Assembly (NCBI RefSeq): GCF_963678635.1
Contig: NC_087070.1
Location: forward strand, 47,783,467 to 47,847,466
Origin: Symsagittifera roscoffensis
Lineage: Eukaryota; Xenacoelomorpha; Acoela; Convolutidae
Length of the DNA stretch: 64,000 nt
Direction: 5' to 3'
Part shown: one piece after another, positions 23,101 to 33,864 of the stretch
Layout of the letters: the number at the start of each line of letters is the position of its first letter
Position numbering within the stretch: position 1 is the stretch's first letter
Notes under the pieces: generated by a model
Database searches by the model: none
Told to the model about the DNA's origin: nothing
Seen by the model: only the letters and a program-made list of their open reading frames with translations
Made by a program: the position numbers and the translations under genes

Positions 23101-26100
23101 CAAGTAAAATGTATGCATCCCTATTCAATTCGTCCGGTAGGGGCCCCGCGAATTCTAATTGAACTTCCTCATTAGGTTCGACTACCGATTCCATTTGGAA
23201 TGAAAGCTTCTTTCCTAAGATGGGTTTTAAATTTTTACCTTGCTCTGTGCAATATTTGCAAATTTAAGCCATTTGCACAATTGAACGGTGGATGTGCGGG
23301 AACCAGACATGGTGACTCAAGTCCAACATGGCTGCCGATGGCGGGTAAGTTAGATGGAGACTGTCAAGTACTGTCTGTCGCAGTTGGGAGGGAATGACGA
23401 TTCTTTCATCGATGAGTAGGCAGTCCTCTCGGACATGTAGCCGGTTCCGAATGTTGAACCAATATTGTCCGTATGAGACTTTGATGGCGTCCCAGTCCCG
23501 CTTTTGCACAAAGTTGATCAGTGGACGCAGGCTTCGGTCCTTCTTGGTAGCTGCGGCGATGAACGGAACTCCCAGTATTCGCTGGAGTTTTCGACGGAAT
23601 AGCGGCGTGTCCTCTTCCGTTTCGGTGGCTTTCTCCACTGTAGCCACTACGTTATCCATTATTTCGTTGTGGCTGGCCTCTAGCTGTGATGAAGTTGTCA
23701 TCGTCGAGGGCTCAACGTTGGGTGTTGCTTCCTCTTGCAAATATACGCTGTGGTCCACGCGGCTGATCCATATTTCCTTTTCCACTAGAGTATCGTCTCC
23801 CGTATTGTTGTTTGTTTGTGTAGCTGTAGTCGACTTGGTTGTTTCGTTTCCAAGTTCTGTGTTGATCGTTATTTGTGTGGCTATGGTTGATCGGGCTGTG
23901 TCCGTTTGTGGTTTACCTGTTTATGAACTTTTTCTTTCCACTACAGTTGATTTTGAAGTCGAGCTGTCTCCAAAAGCGATTTTGAAAAATTTGAATAATT
24001 CCGTTTTGTGATCAGTTCTCTTACCTCAGTCACTAGCGCGATTGAAATTTATTGTGGCGATAATTCAGTTTTCTTCATCTGTTTTTCTTAGGTTGGTGGT
24101 CGCTTGTGCCACATCGGGTCGGAAAGGGTTTCTTCCCGATCGAATGTATTTCTCCAGTCAACCGAAAGTGTACGACCGCGTGGTTTGCTTGTTTTCAACT
24201 CTGCCGGAATGAATCCGCCTGAGAAAATTCTCGTGTCTTTTCTGCTCATTGTTTCAAAGTTGATCGCGTTGATCAATGTCTTGCTGCAGTTGAAATTTTT
24301 TGAATGCGAGAGATTTGACTGGTTTTGAACAGAATTTGAGTTGGACTGAATTCTGTTTTTGGGTAGCAATTGATCGCTGACGGAATGCTTGGAATGTTTA
24401 CTTGTTAATTGAGCGTTTATTCTAGCATCTAATAACCCTTTTTTTTCCGCGCGCTTTTTGATCAGATCATATGGTGCTTTGTTTTGATTGGCCAGTTTAT
24501 TTAGAATGACATTGTCAATCAGTTCTAGATTGTTTATGAATGTATTAATTGCCGCAGCTACGAATTCCTCATCGTACTCACTATTTAATATCAAAATTTA
24601 ATATCAAAATGAAATGGTACAAATCTATCAATCCAGCGGGTTAGTCCGGTTTGACTTGTCTTTGATTGTTCACTTGCGTTTAAAGCGCTAATTAAAGCTT
24701 TGTGGTCGGTGATGACGGTAAAATGTTTGCCGTATAGATAGTATTTGAAGTGCTCACTTGCCCATACGACCCCTAATAGTTCTAGTTCGTTGACTGAATA
24801 TTTTTCCTCGAGGGAGTTTAAAAATCGTGAAGCGTATGCTATAGCCACCCAACCTTCTGCTGAGTGCCAGTCTAATGCCGCTCCTAAACTTGTGTTAGAT
24901 GCATCACAGACTAAGCGAGAATCTAAATGATGGTCGAAGTGTTTATTTTGTGTTACTTTTGCTACCATCTGTAAAATGTTTTTGAAAACTAAGTTAAGTT
25001 CAGGTAACCAATTGATAGGTGTGTTCTTTTCACTGTTTTTTAATAGCGGCTGCAGAGCTGCCGCTGCTTGTGCTAATTTTGGTATGTATCTTGTAAGATG
25101 GTGCATTGAACCCATGAAGCTTTTAATTTGTTTGAACGTTTTGGTAGACGATAATTTTTCAATTGCTTCAGTTTTCCAGTTTTCTTTAAAAGTAGTTTGG
25201 TTCCCTCACTGTTGATAGTGAAACCTAACCACTCAACTTGCTTGCATGCGAACTTACACTTGTCTAAAGAAATTGCAAGATTCTTCTCGTCAAGTTTCCT
25301 TAGCACCGTTTGGAGTTTTTAGAGATGTGTTTCTATTGTTTTTTTTTTGTTACGATTAGAATATCGTCCAGACATGCGTAAGTATTTTTGCAACTTCGGA
25401 AATTGCAATAATACTTACGCATAGTTACGTGAGCGTTAAATCCACTGCTTTTTGAAACTCTGCCGGCATAAACGTAAGGCCGTAAAATCCCGTTTGGATA
25501 TGGTATGTACCTGTAGCATTTCCGCCAATGAGGCTGAAGTTGCATTGTTCTATTGTTGTTTTATCCAACGGGATTTGTGAATACGCGTATCGTAAATCGA
25601 GTGTAGTGAATAATGTCTGGGTTTGACTTGTCTGATTTTACCACTTGTGCGATCTTATCCAGAAGGAGGTTTATGTTTGGCATTTGGTATTTGGTTTTGT
25701 ATATGTATTTGTTAATTTTTTTGGAATCGAGGGCCAGTTTAATCGTTTGATCCTTTTAAACTGTGATAACTATTGGGCTGATAAACTGTTTGTCTGAGCA
25801 CTTATCGAGTTTGATAATGTGTTTTTGATCAATCAACTTGTTTAATTCCACTTTGACTCTTCTTCATAGATGTATTGGTATACGTCTACCCTTTTGTTGT
25901 ACAGGTTCAAAATCTTTACTGAATTGTGTTTTCATTACGTGGTGTTTTGACTTTCCTATGCGTACGCATAATTGCTGAAAATTATCCATGACCCATTGTT
26001 TAAATTCGTGGTTTGATTAGTCGCTTCGGTGCACCGTGAGTACCCTGTGGGTTTGTTTGTGCTGAATCAGTTTATTGCCGATGCGTGGTAATAGATTCCG

Positions 26101-29100
26101 TCCTATTACATTTGCTTTGTGGTTGTCCACTATAATGAACGAAGCTGTTTGTATTTTCCATCCTCACCCGACTCAATCGTAACTATTAGCCTTCCTCTAG
26201 GATGGTTTGATTCACCGTTGTAATATGCTAAATTTCTGGCTGTATCCTCCAGTGGGATATTTTTGAACATTGCTGTTTGATCATTTTGTTGTATTCGTTG
26301 AGCGGTTTTTTCGTTTAGGAAAGACATCGGACTGCCCGAGTCAGCAATAGCAAATAGTTCTGTTGTATTCGTCTCCAATTTAACAATATGTCCATTTAAG
26401 ACGTCTTCCGATAGTGTTATTCTGTTTTTTTTTCAAATGATTCCGATATTGCCATTGCGGAAAATTCGTCTATTTGATAGTTCTCATAACCATTGTTTGT
26501 GGTGAACTCAGCATATGCGATCAGGTCGGAATCCGTCTCCGTGCTCTCTATTTCTGTCTTCTCTTGCTGTTCCTCATTTGTATTTCCTAGATAATTTACC
26601 TTTGTAGACTGGCAAACTTTTGCAAAGTGTCCGCGTTTCGCGCATTTTGTTTTTTGCCGGACATGATTGTAGATGATTTGGACCATATTGATCTCCACAC
26701 TTAAAACACTGTTTGGATTTTGTGTTTCGTTGTTGTTGATATTGCTGACCCCTTGTGTTTTGTGATCCACGTGGATACGGTCGGCCGCGAAAACCGCCCC
26801 GACCTCGCGGATTGTTCTGGTTGTTCTATTGGTTTTGTCTGCCACGTATATTAACATAATGTATCGGTTCTTGTTTTGGGATCACTGTTTGACCTCTGAT
26901 CGGATTTTTTTTCATTGTACGACTGTGTTCTGTTCCTTTTTCACGTCGAATTGCGTATTCGTATGCCTCCTGTGGGGTACGTGTTTGTGCTAGCAATTCC
27001 TCTACAGTTTTTTCGTTGTTCATGTGGGCGGTAAACATAGCCCTTACCCACTCACTTTCTCGGTCGCCGCAATCGGCCCGTGAATCTAGTTCCACTAGGT
27101 CAGCATGAAATTGTTCTAAACACTGTTTTCTTTTGTTTTCGACAAATAAAATTATACCCCTCAAAAGCTATTATACGTGTCATGGCGAATATATCCTCCA
27201 AAATGGTCATGCATTTTTGCGTAGATACCATGTGTAGATGTAAATTAGGTAGTTTTTGTTGTATTTAGCGTTGTTCTTCAGCGCCGAGACACAAGAAAAG
27301 ATAGCTGCGTACTTTTGCGTCCGCTTCATTCCACCTGGTTGAGTTACACAGGACTCCTTTCTCCCGCGATTTTATCACGTGGTTTTTCAAGCCCACTCAT
27401 GTCATACCGCTATGTCCTTAAGGTTTGAACTGCTAATCCTTGAATCCGTATGGATAAATAATGTCGAGCGTGAGAGAGAGAAGTTAAAACAACCAGTTAA
27501 TGTTAACGTTTATTTACGTTCTAAACCATAGTTCTCTTTAGACGCCGTTCTCGTCCTTGCTATCACGGTCATTCGACCAGTACACATTAATGTTATATAA
27601 TATCAAAACATAAATGATATATAAATACATAATAAGTTTTATATGGAGTTTTATCTATCCATGCCGGATGACAGAAATATGCGATGATGATTAAGCTGAT
27701 TACGATTGTCCAAATGATTTTAGAATAAAGAATAGGTACGAACCTTCATTTTCGTTGACAGTCACTTCAGTTGAAGATTGCAATCTTTTGTCTCGATGAC
27801 CTTCTTCCTCGTCATCCGATTCTTCATTTTCATCGTCACTCGTGATCTGTCGGCAACTTTGAGCTATTGTGCTTCTGAGCTCAAGTCGTTCCTTCAAACT
27901 TAACGTTGATTGGCCAAGGTCCGCAGTACTCTCATTCATTTGGTCATAAGTACTTTCATTCATTTGGTCATAAATCTCTTCTTCGGGTTCGGTTATTTCG
28001 GTTAACTCTTCATTAAAATTGGACGGTTCGCTCATCGATGCTCCACTGTCCGGCGAGTCTGTATTCAAAACAACTGTACTGGTTCGGTTTTCGATCTGAG
28101 ATCTTTTCGACGCTCTGGACATCCGTTCGCTGTTTCGTCCAAACTCTTTATCGTCTCGATTGTCAAGTAACGGTCGAAGCAAATCTCGAAGTTCTTTAAC
28201 TTTACAACTCCGTTGGGTTTCTGATTCAATGTCGGCCAATAGACGTTCAATTTGCCGAAATGTTTGCGAATCGATCACATTATTTCTACTGACTCCCGAA
28301 AGCCGAATCGATAATTTCTTATTACCGTCCTCTACGCAGTTTCTGAGCTCATTTATCCATTCTGTTGTCAATTTTGGATTTTTGTTCGGCTCTCGAAACA
28401 AATACGTTTTTCCGTCGGGCGACACAATTTTGAACTGGTTTTGGGACCCTGGTACTTTTTTAACGTCAATTCCGGAAGTTTGAATATCAATCAACCCTGA
28501 AAATGATCCCTTGTCACCTTTGTTTCTGTACAGCAGAAGGCCGCTTTCAAGCTTAATATCTTTTAGCCGCCAACCCAACACACTTTTTTTCTCCAAAACT
28601 CCCGAAAACTTGACCGAGTTTGCTTTGAGCTTTGGGACATTTTTGTTCACGGCTGAAATTAATTTAAGCTGACTTGCTTTGCTTTCCATGATTAGTTCGT
28701 AACAGGTTAAATTTTCCGTTTTCAGCAGAATTTGATTTTCACCCAAAGGAAGAATTGATATTAGATCATCCAGGGCAATTTCGAAGATAATTATCGATTC
28801 TTTCCCGTATAAGGCTATAACGTTGTCATTCCTATTTAGCTGTAGAAGCTCCTTACGATCACTAACTTGGCCGTCTGTTACGTAATAAACGGCAAATTCT
28901 TCAATTGGGGAATCTATCGATGTAGAGACTTGCAATGAGTTTCGTTTCAGAAGTTTTTCAGCTTCTGCTCTAGATTTTCCGGTATTTTTGAAGTACGCTA
29001 TCCTCTCTTCGTGTGAAGGTCGGCGGGTTTTGTACTCGTAGCCATTCACAATGCTAACCGGGCGGTTGTCGGTGGGTAGTCGCGCTCGGGTAGGTCCCGC

Positions 29101-29361
29101 AACATCGTTCTCGGGTATGTTTTGCAAATTGATCTGGCTACTTGCGGTGGTAATTGGTGAACTGTGATTGGTCGGCGATTGAGGTGGTTTCGTGCCAGCG
29201 GTCATGTCATTTATTTCACGTTCAATGTTTTTAATTTCCAACTCTAATCTTTGTTTTTCCTCGTCGTCACTTACGGTTGATTTTTGCTTAAAAAGTTGAG
29301 CAACCCTGTGGTTTCGATCCACCAGCCACTCGTTTGTGGCAGGATGGGCACTATGAGCCAT
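12418..29361 (-). CDS. Formin with PH domain (PHCF-type), five exons
   Basis: Predicted actin-nucleating formin of about 1199 residues on the - strand. Exons are 29361-27744, 19049-18963, 15665-15561, 14929-14164 and 13441-12418; they total 3600 nt and every junction has GT-AG sites with matching phases. Domains in order: a short charged coiled-coil-like helix (about 30-52), a pleckstrin homology domain (about 253-344), acidic linkers with a doubled YDQMNEST, a short FH1 with one P4 and one P5 run (about 730-743), and FH2 (about 745-1130). FH2 dimers bind actin barbed ends and drive filament growth; FH1 binds profilin-actin; the PH domain suggests membrane lipid binding. No clear GBD/FH3 module is seen. 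PH plus FH2 without DAD-type signals fits the PHCF subtype described in invertebrates. The FH2 is divergent: the usual GNYMN region reads INFIN. Confidence 0.85.
13442..14163 (-). other. Formin intron 4 with R2 copy
   Basis: A 722-bp intron with donor GTGAGT and acceptor TTTAG. It contains an R2 repeat at 13731-13945 and a duplicated CGTTGAAAGACGGTTT word near 14010-14040. I see no gene in it. Confidence 0.6.
13731..13945 (+). mobile_element. R2 repeat copy
   Basis: Opens with CAGCGGCGGATCTAGG, then TTTTCTCGAAGGGGGGG. The AGTCGACCAATTTGG and GGAGCTCTCCCGAAGCA segments recur at 20350 and 43380. It ends near CCGCCCCTGCACTAG. It is shorter than the fuller copy at 39680. Confidence 0.6.
14164..14929 (-). 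CDS. Formin exon 4, FH1 and start of FH2
   Basis: Acceptor TTTTTCAG|TTGCTG (phase 1), donor TTCAA|GTGAGT (phase 2). It codes for a polar linker, then the FH1 (VAPPPPISAPPPPPSPGG), then the FH2 lasso and linker (FWGRLKSKP, NAIWDTE, DEIVTLFALK). A short alanine run (PAAAAAVDG) sits in the post-lasso linker. It ends at RAQRLEMFFK, an FH2 core motif that continues in exon 5. Confidence 0.85.
14930..15560 (-). other. Formin intron 3
   Basis: A 631-bp canonical intron (GTAAAC...TTTTCAG), AT-rich with T-runs. Nothing else is recognised. Confidence 0.7.
15561..15665 (-). CDS. Formin exon 3 (35 codons)
   Basis: A small linker exon that is phase 1 at both ends: acceptor TGTTTCAG|ATCTAC, donor TATCAG|GTAAAC. 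It encodes LRASNDAVTENPNVD then KVWEKKPQEVVEVLQVLS, a polar segment without a known domain. A symmetric phase makes it skippable without a frame change, so alternative splicing is possible. Confidence 0.7.
15842..17598 (+). mobile_element. Solo LTR, relative of the 9.1-kb gypsy element
   Basis: Starts TGTAGGCTTGATGATC and ends CCCCTGAATCTACA, matching the inverted LTR ends of the element at 52866 read on the other strand. Inside, ATAACGGTTCCCGGAAGTGC (from about 16146) matches that LTR in reverse complement, and the ACTAGAGATGA...CCCGG...GCAAA order is also kept. It is about 1757 bp against 2.35 kb there, well diverged, with no internal region and no clear target duplication. It is an old solo LTR of a sister family. 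Confidence 0.7.
17155..17197 (+). repeat. (AG)n microsatellite
   Basis: GAGA-rich run inside the solo LTR. A second, shorter GAGA run lies at about 17537-17560. Confidence 0.85.
18963..19049 (-). CDS. Formin exon 2 (29 codons)
   Basis: Acceptor TATATTTCAG|AACAAG, donor GATG|GTTTGT, phase 1 at both ends and so symmetric. It encodes EQDCIPPPVVTVDSPEETE then a short polar tail. It was found from splice signals and phase rather than homology. The small size and matching phases on both sides support it moderately. Confidence 0.6.
19083..19660 (-). mobile_element. R1 repeat, reverse copy
   Basis: From TTGTTCCGACTTTC through AAGTGACGGAATATTTGTGC and the central TTAACGCGCAATATG, to TAATACGAGCAGTCTAG. 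The order is complete but degenerate, so the copy is older than the one at 50051. Confidence 0.7.
19686..20186 (+). mobile_element. R1 repeat, forward degenerate copy
   Basis: Starts ACAAGACTGCTCGTGTATCA, keeps AAAGCCCTGAATGTTCCGAC, and ends TTCGAAAGTCGGAACAAT. The centre is poorly conserved. It faces the copy at 19083-19660, giving a head-to-head pair. Confidence 0.65.
20348..20790 (+). mobile_element. R2-like repeat segments
   Basis: Contains GTTTTCCGAGCTCTTC, the AAAAGTGCCTTTAGAAAAAA word and GGATGTCGTAAGATAGGACC, all shared with the R2 copies at 29848 and 39680. It may be two overlapping pieces, because the GCCACAGGCAA word occurs twice. Confidence 0.5.
20938..21210 (-). repeat. 3' LTR of intronic gypsy element
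   Basis: 273 bp, from TGCATACCGC to GTTGGATGACA on the + strand. It pairs with 27400-27673. It contains GAGAGAGAGAAG and a TATATAATTTC segment. Confidence 0.9.
27400..27673 (-). repeat. 5' LTR of intronic gypsy element
   Basis: 274 bp, from TGTCATACCGC to GCCGGATGACA on the + strand. The TGTCAT...ATGACA ends form short inverted repeats, and GAAAT follows as the target duplication. Confidence 0.9.
27744..29361 (-). CDS. Formin exon 1, N terminus and PH domain
   Basis: Starts at ATG 29361 in a strong context (ACCATGG). It encodes 539 codons plus one base, with donor GAAG|GTTCGT (phase 1). It carries MAHSAHPATNEWLVDRNH, a charged helix (EEKQRLELEIKNIEREIN), a beta-rich stretch (155-250) that may be a second fold, and then a PH domain from FSGVLEKKSVLGW to TTEWINELRNCV with the typical terminal W. 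An acidic tail and two YDQMNEST units follow. No earlier exon is needed, but a 5' UTR exon is possible. Confidence 0.85.
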
Positions 29362-29847
29362 GGTTATACTCTACCAATGATCGGTAAATGTGGTTCACAA
29401 ATAATTTTCGGGTAATTTTTCTGATAGCTCAAATTGCCATGAGCCGTCCCATGTGTAGTTAAAATCGCGTTTTTGCTTAATACCAGTTTAATTTTGTTTA
29501 AACGTCTAGCGAATATTTGCGAATGGTATGTTTTGAATATATTTTTGGACAGTAAATATACTTAGTATACTATAGTTTGGTTAGATCGCTTTGCATATAA
29601 TGTTAATCATGTTGCAAGTCGAATGATTGAGAACAGCTCGATTCTGCTTTAGAATCTTGTGACAACGAGAAATGCTTTGATTCGCATTTTGTTGAAAGTT
29701 GTTATTTTTTTCAGCTATTCTGAATAACGGTTTGTTACCAGAGTAATTTTTTTCAACTTCGAGTTCTTCAATTCGAGAATAAAATTATTTTAAAACGTTT
29801 TTTCAATTCAAGTTACCTTCATTTTCATGAATCGATTTTGCATTTAC

Positions 29848-30128
29848 AAGAAACAAAAATTTTGGCGACCTAGGACTTTCCGAGCACTCCCAGAACACTA
29901 TAGAGACCTTTTTTTTGACAAAATGATCTCCCTTTTTTGGAATTTTTTGACCAAATGTAGTATATGTTTGCGCCAAAAGTGCCTTTAGAAAAAATTTGGG
30001 GGGTCGCCAAAATGGGATGTCATAAAATAATACCAAGGGGGTCCCTTTTATTGGCGAGGGTTCGAAGTCCTGAGGGGCGAGGGGTACATGGAGCATCCGC
30101 CCTCGCACCAAGCCCAAACCCGCCACTG
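29848..30128 (+). mobile_element. R2 repeat copy
   Basis: Shares GGCGACCTAGGACTTTCC, AAAAGTGCCTTTAGAAAAAA, GGATGTCATAAAATAATACC and GGTCCCTTTT...GGCGAGGG with the copy at 39680. The right end reads ACCCGCCACTG; the left end is not seen. Confidence 0.65.
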
Positions 30129-30489
30129 AATTTTCTGATTGTTTTTAGGCGCAACACATTGTTTTTTGAGTTAACTTAAACACCACGAAGACCTTGTTTA
30201 TCCATATTATTTATTCCCGAGAGCACATTCTACATGAAAAACGCCAAAGTTGTTGTTTTTGGGCAGTTTGTGAACGTTGGTTTGAGAATCAAACTGTATG
30301 CCAAACATAAATTTTTTCCCACCATCGATTTGCTTAGATGTTTCTAAATCCTCTAAAAAGACAGGTTCCAGAAAAAGAATTAAACGCCTGTGTTGACTAC
30401 AATATAGCAAAAATACTAGTCATACAGTTCCCATACTATAAAAACTGTATGAGTAGCATTTTTTTCAAAACAAAATAAATCAGCCCATA

Positions 30490-30880
30490 AACAAAGAGCA
30501 ATGAAGCTCATAAAACTGGTAATTGGTCAAAAGGGTAATCTGTAAATCTGTAAACTTTCTAAACTGAACAAAAAATTGAAAAAAAAAAAAAACAAACTGA
30601 CTAGCATTTCTAAAACCAAAAATCAACATGTATTGAACAACAAAAAGGTGTTAAATTAGTTATGAAGCTAATAAAACTAGTCAGTGGTCAAGAGGTAATC
30701 TCCAAACTTAATGAAATAGACAAAAAAATCAAAAAATGACTTTTTTATGAAAAAATGCCTGTCATGCTGTCAAACCAAAAAATTTTTCACCGTGAACTAC
30801 AGAAAATTGTTAAATTAGTAATAAAAATTATGAAAAATTGATTAACAGTCAAATGGCAATCTCTAAACATTGTTGGAGTG
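30490..30880 (+). repeat. Degenerate tandem repeat, period about 162 bp
   Basis: Three diverged units are recognised by GAAGCTCATAAAACTGG (about 30502), GAAGCTAATAAAACTAG (about 30664) and a weaker third near 30826. Each is followed by a GGTCAA...GGTAATCT word and a run of A. The even spacing supports tandem origin. Confidence 0.65.
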
Positions 30881-32998
30881 GACAAAAAGTTTTCCAAAAA
30901 ATTCATCTTTTTTTGAAGACAGGTTAGACATACTTTTCCTATTTACAATCATGCAATTCCATAGAATAGAAAAAATGCTAGTCAATAAAATTTTCATATT
31001 TTTTTAAGCGTGCGAAATGTAGGGGAAATTTTATGGGTTTTGTATGACCAGCATTTTTTGTCAACCAGTGCGTTTTACCATGAAGAAAAAAAACTGAGCA
31101 TTCGTCATGAAACATTACAGAAAGTTTTCCATGAAAACTCTTTTTCAGTGGCAAGAAAAAACAAAGTACAATTTTTCCTTTGCTCCCTGTTCCAAATATA
31201 AAGTCAGTCATGAAAGAAGGTACTCAGTTTTCCTTTAAAAGTCAACAACAAAAATTTAAAAATCAAGCCATTCAAAACAAAATTTAGGAAAAATCTTCGG
31301 CAATGATAACGAGAAATAAATCCACTAAAAGAAACAGGTGAACGGTCACATTGCGTGTTTTTTTTCATAGTAACATTGATCTCTATGTCACACCTAACTG
31401 AAGTAGTCGGATTTTTTTGACAGTGCTGTTGTTAGAAAGTAACCTTACAAAAAGAAAAAGATTTGAAATGAGATAAAACGTTAAATATGTAATTTTCATT
31501 TTAGAAATGGAATAAGTTTTTCTGAGGCACCGCTGAGATGTTGTTTTTATCTTTTACCCAATTTCTCCTAATTCAATTGCAATGAAGCACGAGCAGTCAG
31601 ATTAGATCCTTTCTCTTTGTTGGTCGTCTTGCTTGGGAAAAGGCTTTGCAGATCTGCTGGAATAGATTCGTCGTTGGTTATTTTGTTTTAATTAGGATCA
31701 CGAAAAAAATTAACGGGAAAACTTTGCTCAGAATTTATTTTTACAGAATTGAAAAGAAAACGAAGAAAATAAATTAAAAAGGGAAAAAAATCAAAAAAAA
31801 AATGCTTTTTGAAAGATGTGACGCATTTGCAATTTTAATCAGCTATTTCTTCAACTACCTTATTTAGCATTGTCAAAAATTGTTTTTAATTGGATGATCA
31901 GCAAATTAATTTCTTGAGAAAAATTTGGTTAAACTTAATAGTCTCAAATTTTAGTTTTTTTGGTTTTTTTTTAAATAAATGTTTTCATTTAAAAAGATAA
32001 ATATTGAAACCTGACCGTTCTAATGAAATGGAAGCAATGAGGAGTTTTTGAGCAAACTAACGTATCTTATAAGGTAGCCTTTAGAAAAATAATTTAGGTT
32101 TTAAAATTTTCCAAATCAAAATCTCAGATTACATAGGCCTCCTTTGGATGTACCTATAATCGATTTGTTTTCACTTTTCTTAAATGCGGGTAGTTCTTCT
32201 TCTCAACGAAGCATAAGTGAAAACCAACAATCCCTTGAAATTTTTCTAACAAAAACTTGGTGTTTTTCACACTCGTATAAATAAGACCCGTGATTAAATA
32301 ACTAGAGTCACCAACATTTGATTATCAAATCTCAGAAACTGCTCTTTGTACTGTAAGTTCTACAGTGTCTATCAAAAAAAAAATAGATTTCCTCGAAGTC
32401 AAAATTGAAAAAAAAACACAGCTTTTGGATTATTTATCATAATTGTGCCAGTTACAAATTTCATGTGCAGAAGTTTACACGGCAAAAAATTTTGAGTGTG
32501 TAAGACAGAGTACAAGACTATACCGAAGAACCTGACAAATTGAAACAGAATCTAAAAAGTTCAGCAACTTTTCATTGGTTTAAAAGCACACTCAATTATT
32601 ACAGACTATCGTATGTAAAAAAGATACCCAATTTCTCTCCACTAGAACTTTCAGTATATTTATCCGCATGAAATGAAATTCTACTTTTTACCAAAAATTT
32701 AAATCTGTAAATATGACCTATCACAAACTGCAAAACTGAAGTATCACAAACTGCAAATTAAGAACTTCCCAAAAAGCATGGTTCATTTTGGAAACATTTG
32801 GACACTAAAAGTTCATGCGAAAAGAAACTCCAAAAATTTATAGAGAAGAAAAGTTGTTTGAAGCTGAAACATAGTTTATTTTAATCAAAAACAGTAATGA
32901 AGAAACGTTTCAAATGAGCGTAACGACCATATTCTGTTCCTCAATTAATCTGCAGCAATTTCTAGCCCAGAATTGAAGACTATTGAAAAACTAAATAA

Positions 32999-33535
32999 AC
33001 AAGACTGCTCGAATCAGGGCGAAGCCCTGAATGTTCCGACTGCTTTTTAAGGTTTATGGAGCAGTAATAACCTATAAAAACTAAATGTAATAAATGAAAA
33101 AAAAATTAAAAATTTTGTTTCTAAAACTTGAAATTATTTATGAAAATCATCCACCCAAACGCCATATAAAACACAAAAAGATAAATTTTACTCCTTGTAA
33201 CAAATCAATTATAGCAAATAAGCTTCTTTCAACATTTTTGGAACGATTTCTCAGACGGATTAAATCTCCGCTTACGCGTTTAGAGCGCGAAATATATCGC
33301 GCGTTAATTGTCTCAAATTGGCCAAAAACGCCATCTTTAAAACCCCATAACTTTTTGAAAAATTCTCACAGGAAAAATATCTTTTCAAACTTAAGCTCAG
33401 GACAACAATACCTTTTGAATGATTTAAAAAACTCCGTCAGAAATGGCTAATTAAAAAGTCGAAATTTGTCTGAAGAAAAAAAACCCACCCCGAGCACAAA
33501 TATTCCTTTACTTTCGTATCGAAAGTCGGAACAAT
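32999..33535 (+). mobile_element. R1 repeat, near-complete copy
   Basis: 537 bp. It begins ACAAGACTGCTCG and has the hairpin CAGGGCGAAGCCCTG followed by AATGTTCCGACTGC. The centre has GCGCGAAATATATCGCGCG. The end has TTTCGTATCGAAAGTCGGAA. ORFs inside it are not genes. It is one of the best copies for defining the ends. Confidence 0.85.
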
Positions 33536-33864
33536 TATGTTTGAATTCTTTCAAGACAATTTAATTGAGTATGCTCCGTTTTTCCAAACATTCTACTGAG
33601 GAAAAAAAATAGTCTGATTTCAACAATTTTTGGTTTCTACAACAAATCAATTTGACCCACCAAAAAGTTTCACCGAGTTTAAAACCAGTGAAGAACGAAG
33701 AAGAACGCAATGCCAAATTTTAACAAAACGTGAAACTAACTGCAAAAAGTATCTTAAGCAAGCATAACTTCCTACAAACAAACTTTGCTGTTAAAACTTC
33801 AAGTTAGATTCGAATACACAACATCAAGGTCTTTCAAGTTCTAACTTAAATTTTTCGGTTTTTA

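Larger units (their letters stand above)
20938..27673 (-). mobile_element. Ty3/gypsy LTR retrotransposon fossil in formin intron
   Basis: A 6.7-kb element read on the - strand, the same strand as the formin. LTRs lie at both ends, and a GAAAT target duplication flanks it (20933-20937 and 27674-27678). Parts in order from its 5' side: gag (about 27160-26420, EQFHADLVELDSRADCGD motif, cysteine knuckle), protease (about 26380-26130, AIADSGSP), reverse transcriptase (about 26000-25300), RNase H (about 25115-24600, DASNTSLGAAL), integrase (about 23790-22920), and a polar C-terminal tail to about 21580. This order is that of Ty3/gypsy. It is broken in about ten or more places. By eye the LTRs differ at roughly 7-8 percent of sites, so it is not recent. 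Confidence 0.9.
19050..27743 (-). other. Formin intron 1, 8.7 kb, repeat-filled
   Basis: The intron carries two facing R1 copies (19083-19660 and 19686-20186), an R2-like segment (20348-20790) and a full-span Ty3/gypsy fossil (20938-27673). The unoccupied intron would be only about 2 kb without the gypsy insertion. No host gene is seen. Confidence 0.7.
29362..32998. other. Gene-poor AT-rich stretch
   Basis: Holds the formin upstream region, an R2 copy (29848-30128), a degenerate tandem repeat (30490-30880) and long A/T-rich sequence. The ORFs are short and featureless. No gene is seen. Confidence 0.5.

Noticed and set aside
33094-33450. 118-codon + strand ORF
   Set aside because: It falls wholly inside an R1 repeat copy and is not conserved as a frame in the other copies.
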